Assembly (NCBI GenBank): GCA_020634975.1
Contig: JACKAQ010000001.1
Span: 496,001 to 560,000, forward strand
From: JACKAQ01 sp020634975 [NCBI: Calditrichia bacterium]
Lineage (GTDB): Bacteria; Calditrichota; Calditrichia; RBG-13-44-9
Direction of reading: 5' to 3'
DNA length: 64,000 bases
Part shown: one piece after another, positions 26,192 to 34,748 of the stretch
Layout: every line of letters begins with the position of its first letter
Numbering within the stretch: position 1 is the stretch's first letter
Notes under the pieces: model-generated
Database searches by the model: none
Told to the model about the DNA's origin: nothing
Seen by the model: only the letters and a program-made list of their open reading frames with translations
Position numbers and translations under genes: made by a program

Positions 26192-27805
26192 TTGGACGCA
26201 CAAGATTCGCAAAAACAACCACTTGAACCTGAAATTCCATCGCCGGCGGAATCGGTAAAAAAAGCCAAAAAGCCGGGCAAAAACGCCACGCGAAAACAGA
26301 TTCGCGGTTCCAGCCTGCTGATGTTCGGGCAGTTTATTTCCGTCGGGCTGAACTTTTTATCGCAGGTGCTGATCGTCCGGTATTTGTCGCAGGCGGATTA
26401 CGGCGCGTGGACGTATGCGCTGTCCGTCGTGGCATTTTTTGAGGGATTTTCTTCGCTCGGGCTAAAACGCGCGGTCAGTCGGTTCGTGCCCATTTTTCAT
26501 GAAAATGAGGAATACAACAAGCTTTTCGGGACAATTTTTATCTCGTTTGTTTCGGTGATTATCACCGGAGCGATTTTTGTCGGCGCTGTTTGGGTGTCGC
26601 CGGAGGTCATTTCCGAATTGGTGAAAGGCGAGGGACAGCCTGTTGCTATACTGCTGATCCTCATTTTTATGGTGCCGGTCGACGCGCTGGATTTGATGCT
26701 GCTCAGCCTGTTTGCCAGTTTTGCCAGCTCAAAAATCATTTTCACCCGAAAGCATTTGTTGGGTCCGGGCGTGAAGTTGCTGGTTGTGCTGCTGCTCATT
26801 TTCTTCGAAAGCGACGTGTTTTTTCTGGCGTATGGCTATCTGACGGTGAACGCACTGATGGTTGTGCTCTATACCGCGATGCTATATTTTTTGCTGAAAA
26901 GCCAGAATTTGATGAAGCATTTTCGGGCGGCGGCAATGGAATATCCGGTCCGAACCATTTTGCTTTTTCGATTCCGCTGATGACCTCGGATTTGGTAAAT
27001 GTGCTAATGCATGCCAGCGATACCATGTTGCTCGGCTATTTTCACGATACGGTGGCAGTGGCAAATTACAAAGTTATTTTGCCCGCAGCGCGTTTCAATA
27101 AATTGGTGATGACCAGTTTTGCACTGCTGTTTACGCCGCTGGCAGCGCGGCTGTTTGCCCAAAACGATTTCAAAGGCATCAACGAATTGTATTGGAAAAC
27201 GGCGGTTTGGCTGGGTGTTTTGTCGTTCCCGCTGTTTGCGATTACGTTTGCGCTGGCAGATCCCCTGACCGTTTTTCTGTACGGCGAACGCTATGCGGAA
27301 TCGGGGCTTTATTTGCAATTGATCGCTGTTGCCTATTATTTCAACATCGCGTTGGGCTTTAACGGACTGACGCTAAAAGTGCTCGGAAAAGTGCGCTATG
27401 TGGTTATTATTAATGTAATTGCGGTGGTTATCAACCTGATACTCAATCTGATTCTAATTCCGGCGTACGGCGCACTCGGTGCAACTGCGGCAACCGCATT
27501 CAGCATGATTGTGCATAATATTCTAAAACAGGGCGGGTTGAAACTTGCATCTGGCATTAGCGTGTTCGATTTGCGCTATCTTTCCTTTTACGGTGAGTTG
27601 ATCGCCGGTGTCATGCTGCTGTATTTGATTCAATTGTTTGTCACACACAACCTTTTCGTGCTGTTAGGGGTTGACTGCGATTGTAACAATCGTTATTTTG
27701 AAATTGAGCCAACACCAACTGCAGATCGAGGAAAATTTCCCAGAATTGCTGAAAATACCCGGCATCAAACACATTTTGAATTGGAATCCTTTCAATCGTA
27801 AATAG
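26192..27805 (+). CDS. Polysaccharide flippase (Wzx/MATE-like), two frameshifts
   Basis: A multi-TM polysaccharide exporter of about 537 residues after repair. It starts at TTG 26192 with a polar Lys/Pro-rich N-terminus, then 'IRGSSLLMFGQFISVGLNFL' opens the membrane domain. A one-base loss in the T5 run at 26964-26968 moves the frame to continue 'SIPLMTSDLVNVLMHASDTM'. A one-base gain in the G4 run at 27667-27670 then hides the true tail 'LTAIVTIVILKLSQ' to 'NWNPFNRK' (stop 27803-27805). The final frame equals the first. It would flip lipid-linked repeat units across the inner membrane. Confidence 0.8.
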
Positions 27806-27827
27806 AGAATATACAGATAGATAGACC

Positions 27828-29231
27828 ATGTTAAACGCCATCACCAGCCGGGTTTCGATTGTTATTTGCTGCACGTTGCTGTTGAGTCTTTCAACCGTAT
27901 CCTGCGAAAATAACGCGCCGGAAAAGGACAGCAAACTGCTCGTCGATTATCCGCCGCAGCACGATATTTCTGCCGTAACAGACGCGGTGGAAGGCAATGT
28001 GCGCGGCTATTTAACGACGCCGCAGGAGCTCCGCGAGATCAAACGCAAAGCGGATGCGGGCATCGAACCGTATCGCAGCGCAGTTGCAGATGTGGTTTCA
28101 TTCGCGAAAAAAGAATGGGAATGGCAGCCGCCAAAGGGCGAGCAAACCTGCCCGTCCGCGGATGATCCGGTGTATCTGGAAATGGGCAGTCAATTGGCGT
28201 ATGCGCAGGCGTTGGCATACCACCTCACCGGCGATGCGGCATTCGCAACTCATGCGATTTCCGGCATTCGCGGCATTCTCGGCATCTCCGGATTTGGCGA
28301 ACCGGGCAACACCAGCAAACCGGATAAGCAGTGCCAACTCAATTTATCGTGGTGGATTCCCGGGTTTATTCATGCGGCGGATTTGCTGGAAGACGTGCCG
28401 GAATGGCAAAATAGCGGTATCAAAAAACCGTTTCAGGAATGGCTGGCGAATGTGGTTTATCCGATTATTTCATTCACTGCGGAAGTATCGATGAGCAATT
28501 GGGGCGCGGCGGCAACGCATTGTTGCGCAGCGATTGCGGATTATCTGCACGACCGTAACGATCTCAATTTGGTGAGTTACAACCGTTTGAGTGCGCCGGA
28601 ACCGTTCACCGCGCGCGCGCCGGCCGAAGCGTTCGAACACGCAAACGCACTGGCTTTGGGTCGAATGAACGGCACCCGTTGGGAAGGCAAAGGCGGCAGT
28701 TCCAGCGCCTGCGATTTCGATCCGTCCGCCAAATCGATGATCCGTCCGGACGGCGCGATTCCCGACGAGCTGCGGCGCGGTTCCACCGGCTGCGAAGGTG
28801 CGGCAATCGAAGAAAATGACAAATCGAACATGTATTCGCAAACCCATTTGCAGCAGTTGATTGCCCATGCAGAGTTGCTGCTCCGGCGCGGCGATCACCG
28901 GATTTACGACAACATCCAGCCGGAAGCGCTGCGCATCGAATATTACGATCCCAACGGCAACCCGCTCGCGGTTGAGTTGCCTGCCGGACGCGGTTCGTTG
29001 TTAAAAGCAATCGAATTCGTGTTTCAGAAATCGAAAAATCCGGTGCCGCGATCGCTGAAATCTGCCGGCGAAGTGGCGTATCGCTATTACAAAGCACCGT
29101 TTATTTTGAGTGCAATTGAGGCTTCGCGTCCCAACAGCAGCAACCGGGCAATGGCGTTCGAAACGCTCACCCACGGTTTTGCAGAAGGCGAAACCATCGC
29201 TTTGCCGCCAACGGTTCCGGCGCCGAAGTAG
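27828..29231 (+). CDS. Alginate-lyase-like lipoprotein
   Basis: A 467-residue exported protein with a lipoprotein signal (hydrophobic core then 'STVSCEN', Cys near residue 26). The body resembles the alpha-toroid of the Alginate_lyase (PL5-type) family: 'QLAYAQALAYHLTGDAAFAT', 'LSWWIPGFIHAADLLEDVP', 'MSNWGAAATHCCAAIADYL'. Another signature is 'HLQQLIAHAELLLRRGD'. Many family members lack proven activity on alginate. Position between flippase and polymerase suggests it acts on the EPS made here, for example to trim, release or recycle polymer in the periplasm. It has an unusually high number of Cys for an exported protein. Confidence 0.7.
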   Translation: MLNAITSRVSIVICCTLLLSLSTVSCENNAPEKDSKLLVDYPPQHDISAVTDAVEGNVRGYLTTPQELREIKRKADAGIEPYRSAVADVVSFAKKEWEWQPPKGEQTCPSADDPVYLEMGSQLAYAQALAYHLTGDAAFATHAISGIRGILGISGFGEPGNTSKPDKQCQLNLSWWIPGFIHAADLLEDVPEWQNSGIKKPFQEWLANVVYPIISFTAEVSMSNWGAAATHCCAAIADYLHDRNDLNLVSYNRLSAPEPFTARAPAEAFEHANALALGRMNGTRWEGKGGSSSACDFDPSAKSMIRPDGAIPDELRRGSTGCEGAAIEENDKSNMYSQTHLQQLIAHAELLLRRGDHRIYDNIQPEALRIEYYDPNGNPLAVELPAGRGSLLKAIEFVFQKSKNPVPRSLKSAGEVAYRYYKAPFILSAIEASRPNSSNRAMAFETLTHGFAEGETIALPPTVPAPK

Positions 29232-29324
29232 AGAGGGAAAGACCCTTTGGCAACGCTAAGGGTCCGGAATATCCGTACCTATTGAAGTAAACATTCTGTT
29301 TTAATCACGTTTTTTGGAGTACTT

Positions 29325-30865
29325 ATGACATTCAATTTGAGCCAGGCACTTTCGAAATATAAATGGGAAACCACCGGAATTGTTGCTTCGTTGGTGCTCG
29401 GTGTACTGGCGGGACAATTTGGGGTGATTTTTGTGCTAGCAGGTGTCATCGCCATTATTATGCTGGCGTTCATGCTCTATCGCCCGGATACAACTTCCGT
29501 TATTATTTTGTTTGTGCTTTACGCGAATCTGGCGGTTGTCGCCACAAAATTTTACAAAGTGCCGCCGGTTTTGGCGGGCGCGTCTTTTTTGTTGCTCATT
29601 ATTCCCATTTTAAATTATCTGTTTGTTCAGCGAAAAGGGCTGATTCTCAACCAGATTTTGCTGATGATGGTGATGTATGCGATAACCCTGATGATTTCCG
29701 GCGTGCTGTCCGGCAGGCTCGGTGAGTCACTCGACCGGATTATCGGTTTTTTTGTGGAAGGGCTGATTCTTTACTTTTTGGTTGTCAATGCTGTTCGCAC
29801 CAAAGAAGTGCTGCGCAAAGCGACCTGGGCGCTGATTTTATCGGGCTGCCTGATGGGCGGATTATCGATGTATCAGGAGTTCACCAAATCGTATAACAAC
29901 CAATTTGGTGGTTTGGCGCAGGTAAAGGAATCGTTTATCGGCACCGGTGAAACGGATTTTGGCGGCGACCAAATCAAACGAAAACGGCTGGCCGGACCGA
30001 TCGGCTCAAAAACCGCTATGCCCAAATCATGGTTGTGCTGCTGCCGTTGGCTTTTTTCCGGATGCTCGGCGAAAAAAATAAAAAATTGAAATTGTTCGCG
30101 GCAATATCCTGCATTCCCATTTTGGCGGGCACGCTGCTCACATTTTCCCGTGGTGCGGGCATTACTATTGTGCTGCTGTTAATTATCATGACTTTAATGC
30201 GATACATAAAAGTTTGGCATTTCGCGCTGGCGGCGATACTGGCTGTTGGCGTGGTTCTGGTTGCCGTTCCGGATTATGTGTATCGAACCTACAAAGCGAT
30301 TGAGGGGTTGACCAGCGTTGCCAGCAACAATGTGGCAGATGCGGATGGCGCGGTTCGCGGGCGTGCAACGGTCGGGCTGGCTGCGTTACACATGTTTTTG
30401 GACAACCCGATTTTTGGGGTTGGTCCCGGGCTTTCGCAGGCATACATGATCGAATACAGCAAAGAAGGTTATCGCGAAATTGATACCGAACGCCGCGCCC
30501 ACAATATGTATATCGAAGAATTGGCGGATACCGGCATCGTCGGATTTTTGATGTTTATGTCTATTATTTTATACACGTTAACCAGCATGATGCGGCTGCG
30601 GAAACGCTACCGGGAAACCCACCCGGATATGGCATTTCTCACTGCCGGATACTTGCTCGGGTTGTTCGGCTATCTGCTCACGGCGGTGTTTTTGCATCTG
30701 TCGTATGTGCGCTATTTTTGGGTGCTCATTGCCCTTTGCGGTGCAGCCATCCATATTTTCCAACAGCAAATTAAACAGGAAACCGAGCTTGCCGAAGCCG
30801 AAGCCGAAGCCGATGCAGAAAAAGTCCGGTTAACTGCACAATCGCGGGAGCTAATGTATCGTTGA
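29325..30865 (+). CDS. O-antigen ligase/polymerase-like (Wzy) membrane protein, one frameshift
   Basis: A multi-TM protein of about 513 residues after repair. Part 1 (from 29325) has about six TM segments and reaches 'KRLAGPIGS'. Loss of one A in the A5 run at 30008-30012 shifts the frame; with it restored, 'GPIGSKNRYAQIMVVLLPLAF' reads through, the usual WaaL/Wzy motif. Part 2 holds 'FSRGAGITIVLLLI', 'DNPIFGVGPGLSQAYM' and 'RRAHNMYIEELADTGIVGF', the large periplasmic loop with its conserved Arg and His. The C-terminus carries a short 'EAEAEADAE' repeat encoded by (GAAGCC)n near 30791-30813. Confidence 0.82.
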
Positions 30866-31356
30866 GTGATCCCGTTTTGACACGCGATAACCTGATTTTG
30901 CTGGTGCGGCGCATCGACTGGCGCTTTTTGCTGCCATCGCCGGTGCTCAAATCGGTGGGCTATTTCGGCAAACCGGATGAAACGCACCTTTCCGCATTAC
31001 GCCATTTCAGCGAACAATTGACAATTGTCCCGCAAATTGGCTCGACCGAATCCGCCGAAAATTTTGATGTCGCTATTTTGTCCGGCACTGAAAAACCACT
31101 GTTTTCCAACGCTGTAACTTCAGTGAAATCAGGTGGTTATTTATACTGGGAAATACGGCAATCATTTTCGATTATCGGATATTCGACGCCGAACGTTTTC
31201 GCCCGGCAACTGCGCAAAGCAGGTTTTTCGGATATTCGTTGCTACTGGCATCGCCCGTCGTTTCAATCCTGCAAAGAAATTATTCCGCTGGATCATCCGG
31301 CTGCCCTGCAATTTGCGATGGACAAAGGGCACACACCGGATTCAAAGGTCAGATGA
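30862..31356 (+). CDS. Methyltransferase-like protein, split paralogue of 23044-24786 N-terminus
   Basis: A 164-residue protein starting at TTG 30862, whose last bases overlap the upstream stop (TTGA). 'DWRFLLPSPVLKSVGYFG' aligns with 'DWRYLLPSLELSRLLCIG' of the fused paralogue, and 'VKSGGYLYWEIRQSF' with 'LKPDAHLYLEISGQS'. It is shorter by about 70 residues and lacks a glycine-rich SAM motif. It overlaps the next small ORF by ATGA. It may act as a non-catalytic partner of the downstream kinase. Frame damage by sequencing error is possible but no simple repair joins it to 31454. Confidence 0.55.
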   Translation: MSDPVLTRDNLILLVRRIDWRFLLPSPVLKSVGYFGKPDETHLSALRHFSEQLTIVPQIGSTESAENFDVAILSGTEKPLFSNAVTSVKSGGYLYWEIRQSFSIIGYSTPNVFARQLRKAGFSDIRCYWHRPSFQSCKEIIPLDHPAALQFAMDKGHTPDSKVR

Positions 31357-31457
31357 AACAACTTGGCGGCAAAATATTAACGGTCAGCAAATTGCTGCCA
31401 CTGTTGACGTGCCCGTTCAGCATCGTTGCCCGGAAATTGCCGGAGGCGCAACGATGA
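31353..31457 (+). CDS. 34-residue ORF coupled by ATGA overlaps at both ends
   Basis: Starts in the ATGA that ends the upstream gene and stops in the TGA overlapping the ATG of the next (31454-31457). The product 'MKQLGGKILTVSKLLPLLTC' continues for 14 residues, basic and moderately hydrophobic. The two perfect 4-bp overlaps argue for translation, at least as a coupling device. No family is recognised. It fills the place of the linker in the fused paralogue at 23044-24786, but shows no clear likeness to it. Confidence 0.4.
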   Translation: MKQLGGKILTVSKLLPLLTCPFSIVARKLPEAQR

Positions 31458-32468
31458 ACGCCATCAACACATTTTTGCGGGAAAATTGGCAGCGATTCAA
31501 ATTATCGCGATTTGGCGATGGCACCGCGCTGTCGTCCGTGCTGCTCACGCCGGGATTTCAGGCGTCCAGCCACATCATCGCATTTGTGCTGACCGATGGG
31601 CAGCCAACCGCGAAAATGGTGGTCAAACTGCCGCGCATTCCGGGCGATCACGCGCGGCTGGACATCGAAGCTGCGAACCTGCGCTATCTGTTCAATCTCC
31701 GAAAATCGGTTTTTCCGGGAACGCCGGAAGTGCTGGCATACGACAATTGGCACGGGCACAAAATGCTGGTGGAAACGATGGTTCCGGGCAGTGTGTTGCG
31801 TCCGGCAGCGGCGCGCGCGCAACTTCGATTTTGTGCTGCAAACCGGTCGCGATTGGCTGATGGAACTGCACACAACCACCAAAATTGCCACCGAAACGCT
31901 CCCAAAATGGCGCGATACGGCGTTCGATAATCGATTTAACGTGCTCGCAACATCCTTTATTTTGACGCCGCAGGAACAGGTTGCCATCGAAAAAGGTGCA
32001 GCCATCGGGCAATCCATAAAATTGCCGGAACTGGTTTTCGAACACGGCGATTTTTCTGCACCGAATCTGTTGCTGCACAACGGGCAGCTCGGCGCTGTCG
32101 ATTGGGAGTTGGCAGATCCGCACGGTTTGCCGATGGGTGATTTTATCTTTTTTCTGACATTCCTGGCGTTCGCCAAAAATGGTGCGCAATCGCTAAAAGA
32201 TTGTGTTTCTGCATTCGAACAGGCGTTTTTTTCGCCCGGCTGGGCGATGACGCATCTGCGCCAGTTCGCCGAATTTGCCGGTATTCACCCGACGCAAATT
32301 GCAGCGGTTTTCGCGATGTGCTGGATGCGCTATTTGTCCAACATGCTCTCCCGGCTTCGCGGCGACAACCCGAACATCAGCGCCCAAACTGCGGCGTGGT
32401 TGCGCGGTAATCGCTATTATCATTTTTGGCTGATGGCTATCGAACGAATGGATGAACTGCGGGGTTGA
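31454..32468 (+). CDS. Aminoglycoside-phosphotransferase-like kinase, one frameshift
   Basis: About 338 residues after repair. Part 1 has 'FLRENWQRFKLSRFGDGTAL' and 'AKMVVKLPRIPGDHARLDIE', which align with the kinase half of 23044-24786. The frame changes inside the (GC)5 run at 31811-31820, best explained by loss of one GC unit. Part 2 then reads 'NFDFVLQTGRDWLMELHTTTK', the Brenner motif 'VFEHGDFSAPNLLLHN' and the metal site 'AVDWELADPHGLPMGDFIFF'. Key kinase residues are intact, so function would be expected if the indel is an error. Four bases after its stop begins the (GAAGGC)n tract. Confidence 0.75.
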
Positions 32469-32471
32469 GTT

Positions 32472-32560
32472 GAAGGCGAAGGCGAAGGCGAAGGCGAAGG
32501 CGAAGGCGAAGGCGAAGGCGAAGGCGAAGGCGAAGGCGAAGGCGAAGGCGAAGGCGAAGG
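32472..32560. repeat. (GAAGGC)n tandem hexamer, about 15 copies
   Basis: 89 bp of uninterrupted GAAGGC units (14.8 copies) starting 4 bp after a stop codon and ending 43 bp before the four-helix-bundle gene. No variation between units is visible, so the tract is young or actively changing in length. It encodes only low-complexity peptides in every frame. Confidence 0.95.
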
Positions 32561-32603
32561 AAAATAATTCTGTTTATTTAGAAATGCAAATTCGGGATCG
32601 GTA

Positions 32604-32975
32604 ATGGCGTTTGATGATTTTCGTAAAATGAATGTTTGGCAATTATCTGTCAAATTGGTGAAACAGATTTATTCACTTACTAATTCTTTTCCTGCAGACG
32701 AACGATTTGGTTTGATTTCGGATATGCGGCGTGCAGCAAATTCAATTGCCCATAATATTGCCGAAGGTTTCGGCAGATACGAACCAAAGGACAAAACCAG
32801 GTTTTATAAAATTTCACGGGGAAGTTGTTTTGAAATCATGAGCCAAATATTTGTTTCCAAAGAACTTGGATTCATTCAATCTGATGAAATTATTTGGCAA
32901 ATTACTGAGGATTGCAAAAAAATTATCGAAGAATTAAACGCAATCATAAAAACCCTCGAAACCCGAAAGTTTTAA
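32604..32975 (+). CDS. Four-helix-bundle protein (S23 / 23S rRNA intervening-sequence family)
   Basis: A 123-residue all-helical protein of the S23/IVP family: 'FRKMNVWQLSVKLVKQIYSL', 'ERFGLISDMRRAANSIAHNI', 'AEGFGRY' and 'FYKISRGSCFEIMSQIFVSK' are the family hallmarks. Relatives are encoded in 23S rRNA intervening sequences of Leptospira and others; Avd of diversity-generating retroelements shares the fold. There is no rRNA or reverse transcriptase here. The gene is clearly richer in A+T than its neighbours and is bracketed by two different hexamer repeats, which suggests a cassette inserted into the EPS operon. Its molecular role is unknown. Confidence 0.88.
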   Translation: MAFDDFRKMNVWQLSVKLVKQIYSLTNSFPADERFGLISDMRRAANSIAHNIAEGFGRYEPKDKTRFYKISRGSCFEIMSQIFVSKELGFIQSDEIIWQITEDCKKIIEELNAIIKTLETRKF

Positions 32976-32976
32976 C

Positions 32977-33006
32977 CTTAATCTTAGCCTTAGCCTTAAT
33001 CTTAAC
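32977..33006. repeat. Degenerate CTTARY hexamer repeat, 5 copies
   Basis: Five units CTTAAT, CTTAGC, CTTAGC, CTTAAT, CTTAAC start 1 bp after the four-helix-bundle stop codon and end 8 bp before the next ATG. The unit differs from (GAAGGC)n on the left side, on either strand. Confidence 0.9.
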
Positions 33007-33014
33007 TTAAAATT

Positions 33015-33743
33015 ATGAACAATAAAAATCACACATTCACTGTCGCGCTGATTGGCGGGGACGGCGCCGGAAAAGGCACCATCTCCGAAATGTTACTGGA
33101 AAAATGTCCGCTGCCGCTGGCATATTTGTATATGGGCATCAATATCGAGTCGAGCAATGTGGCGCTGCCGACCTCGCGATTTATCGAAAAATTCAAAAAA
33201 TCGCGCGGCGACGAAGGCTACCGCCCACCGACCGAAACGACACACACGTCCAAACGAAAGCGCAAAAATCCGCTGTGGGTTACGCTGCGGTTGGTCAACC
33301 GGATTGCGGAAGAATGGTATCGCCAATATTTATCGCGGAAATTCCGGCGCGCCGGAAAAGTGGTGCTGTACGATCGCTATTTCACGTTCGATTTTGCCCG
33401 CAATCCCAACGAAAGCGACGCGCTGTATCGCCGGCGACCGCTGGACGACCGTCTGCATCGCTGGCTGCTCGCCAACACCTATCCCGAACCGGATGTGGTG
33501 ATTTTTCTGTGGGCACCCGCCGAAGTGCTGTTCGCCCGGAAAGGCGAAGCCTCGCTGGAATATCTGACGGAACTGATGCAAACATTTGATGCCAAAGGCG
33601 CAACCCATCCGCAGTTCATCAAAGTGGATGTTCGCCAATCCAAAGATGCTGTTTTTGCTGAAGTTAACGATCATTTGATTCGCTTTCACGAATCGCTGAA
33701 AACCGGCGACAGTTACGCGCCGCAACCCAAAGGGCAGGTGTGA
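33015..33743 (+). CDS. Thymidylate-kinase-like P-loop kinase
   Basis: A 242-residue P-loop kinase: 'VALIGGDGAGKGTISEMLLE' holds the Walker A (GxxGxGKG), 'YLYMGINIESSNVALPTSRF' is shared with the protein at 25341-26189, 'VVLYDRYFTFDF' is the DR(Y/F) motif, and 'APAEVLFARKGE' is the lid-like stretch. The 'YMGIN' motif is not usual for Tmk, so the substrate is probably not dTMP and may be an EPS precursor. No Shine-Dalgarno sequence precedes ATG 33015: the upstream DNA is the CTTARY repeat, as if the cassette had displaced it. It overlaps the deacetylase gene by TGATG. Confidence 0.75.
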   Translation: MNNKNHTFTVALIGGDGAGKGTISEMLLEKCPLPLAYLYMGINIESSNVALPTSRFIEKFKKSRGDEGYRPPTETTHTSKRKRKNPLWVTLRLVNRIAEEWYRQYLSRKFRRAGKVVLYDRYFTFDFARNPNESDALYRRRPLDDRLHRWLLANTYPEPDVVIFLWAPAEVLFARKGEASLEYLTELMQTFDAKGATHPQFIKVDVRQSKDAVFAEVNDHLIRFHESLKTGDSYAPQPKGQV

Positions 33744-34735
33744 TGGGCGGTTTGCCAATCCAATATTTGTCGGATATTTACGGATTTTCATCGGAAAAGC
33801 CGAATTTGCTGCGGGTGCTGACCTATCACCGCATCGGTCATCCGGATGAAACGCCGCATCTGGAACCGCGCCAGATCAGCGCATCGACAGAAAATTTTGC
33901 CGCGCAGATGGCGTTTTTGCGCCAGAATTATCGGGTGCTTTCGATGCCGGAGGTGCTCGAACATATCGAAAGCGGTCGGCAGTTGCCCGATCGATCGGTG
34001 CTGATCACTTTTGACGACGCCTGTCTGGATGTGAAATCAAACGCCCATCCGGTGTTGAAAAAACTAAACTTAACTGCGACCGTTTTTGTGCCGACGGCTT
34101 ATCCGGGTCACCCGGAGCGGGCATTTTGGTGGGACGATTTGTATCGGGCAGTAGTGCTGACCGACCGCCGTTCGTATCCAAATTCCCCGATCGGCTCGCT
34201 GTCCCTCGATTCGCTGGAAAATCGATTACAGCATCTCAAATCGTTGCAAAATTATGTCAAAACGCTGTCGCACGATGAATTACTGGAAACCGTTTTGCGA
34301 ATTGCCGGCGATCTCGGCAACAAACCAAAAGCGGTAAAAACGGTGCTCGATTGGGACGAGCTGCGCGAACTTGCCGGCGAAGGTGTTCTCAATTTTGGCG
34401 CGCACACCCGAACACATCCAATTCTCACACAGGCGACGCTTTCGCAGGCACACGATGAAATCAGCGGATCGCTGTATGATTTGCGGCGGGAAATTCCGGA
34501 ATCGCTGCCAGTTTTTGCCTATCCGAACGGCAACTGTTCCCCGGAAATTTTGGAAATAATGCACGAAGAAGGCTACAAACTGGCCTTCACCACCGAGGAT
34601 GGCATCAACAATTTGAACACGGCAAATCCGCTGCTGCTCCGGCGCATCAACATCACCCGGCGCACCTCGCTGAAACTGTTCCGGCTGCGGTTACAACGCT
34701 GGTTTTCGGCGGTGGATGTGTATCGGCATCAATGA
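33743..34735 (+). CDS. Polysaccharide deacetylase (NodB/CE4), cytoplasmic
   Basis: A 330-residue CE4 enzyme without a signal peptide. 'LRVLTYHRIG' opens the domain, 'SVLITFDDAC' is motif 1 with the catalytic and metal Asp pair, 'FGAHTRTHPILT' is motif 2 (HxxxH metal site), and 'PVFAYPNGNCS' is the later motif with the conserved P-N-G. It would remove N- or O-acetyl groups from a sugar or lipid-linked precursor. ATG 33743 overlaps the preceding stop (TGATG), so translation is coupled. Similar deacetylases accompany GT4 genes in many EPS loci. Confidence 0.88.
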   Translation: MGGLPIQYLSDIYGFSSEKPNLLRVLTYHRIGHPDETPHLEPRQISASTENFAAQMAFLRQNYRVLSMPEVLEHIESGRQLPDRSVLITFDDACLDVKSNAHPVLKKLNLTATVFVPTAYPGHPERAFWWDDLYRAVVLTDRRSYPNSPIGSLSLDSLENRLQHLKSLQNYVKTLSHDELLETVLRIAGDLGNKPKAVKTVLDWDELRELAGEGVLNFGAHTRTHPILTQATLSQAHDEISGSLYDLRREIPESLPVFAYPNGNCSPEILEIMHEEGYKLAFTTEDGINNLNTANPLLLRRINITRRTSLKLFRLRLQRWFSAVDVYRHQ

Positions 34736-34748
34736 CAATGGATGAGAA

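Noticed and set aside
32420-32653. Minus-strand frame encoding a long Ser-Pro repeat
   Set aside because: It is only the reverse reading of the (GAAGGC)n tract with no credible flanking protein.
32604-32975. Four-helix-bundle protein as Avd of a diversity-generating retroelement
   Set aside because: No reverse transcriptase, template repeat or variable repeat is present nearby.
33015-33743. Housekeeping thymidylate kinase
   Set aside because: The YMGIN motif, the paralogue at 25341-26189 and the EPS operon context argue for a specialised kinase.
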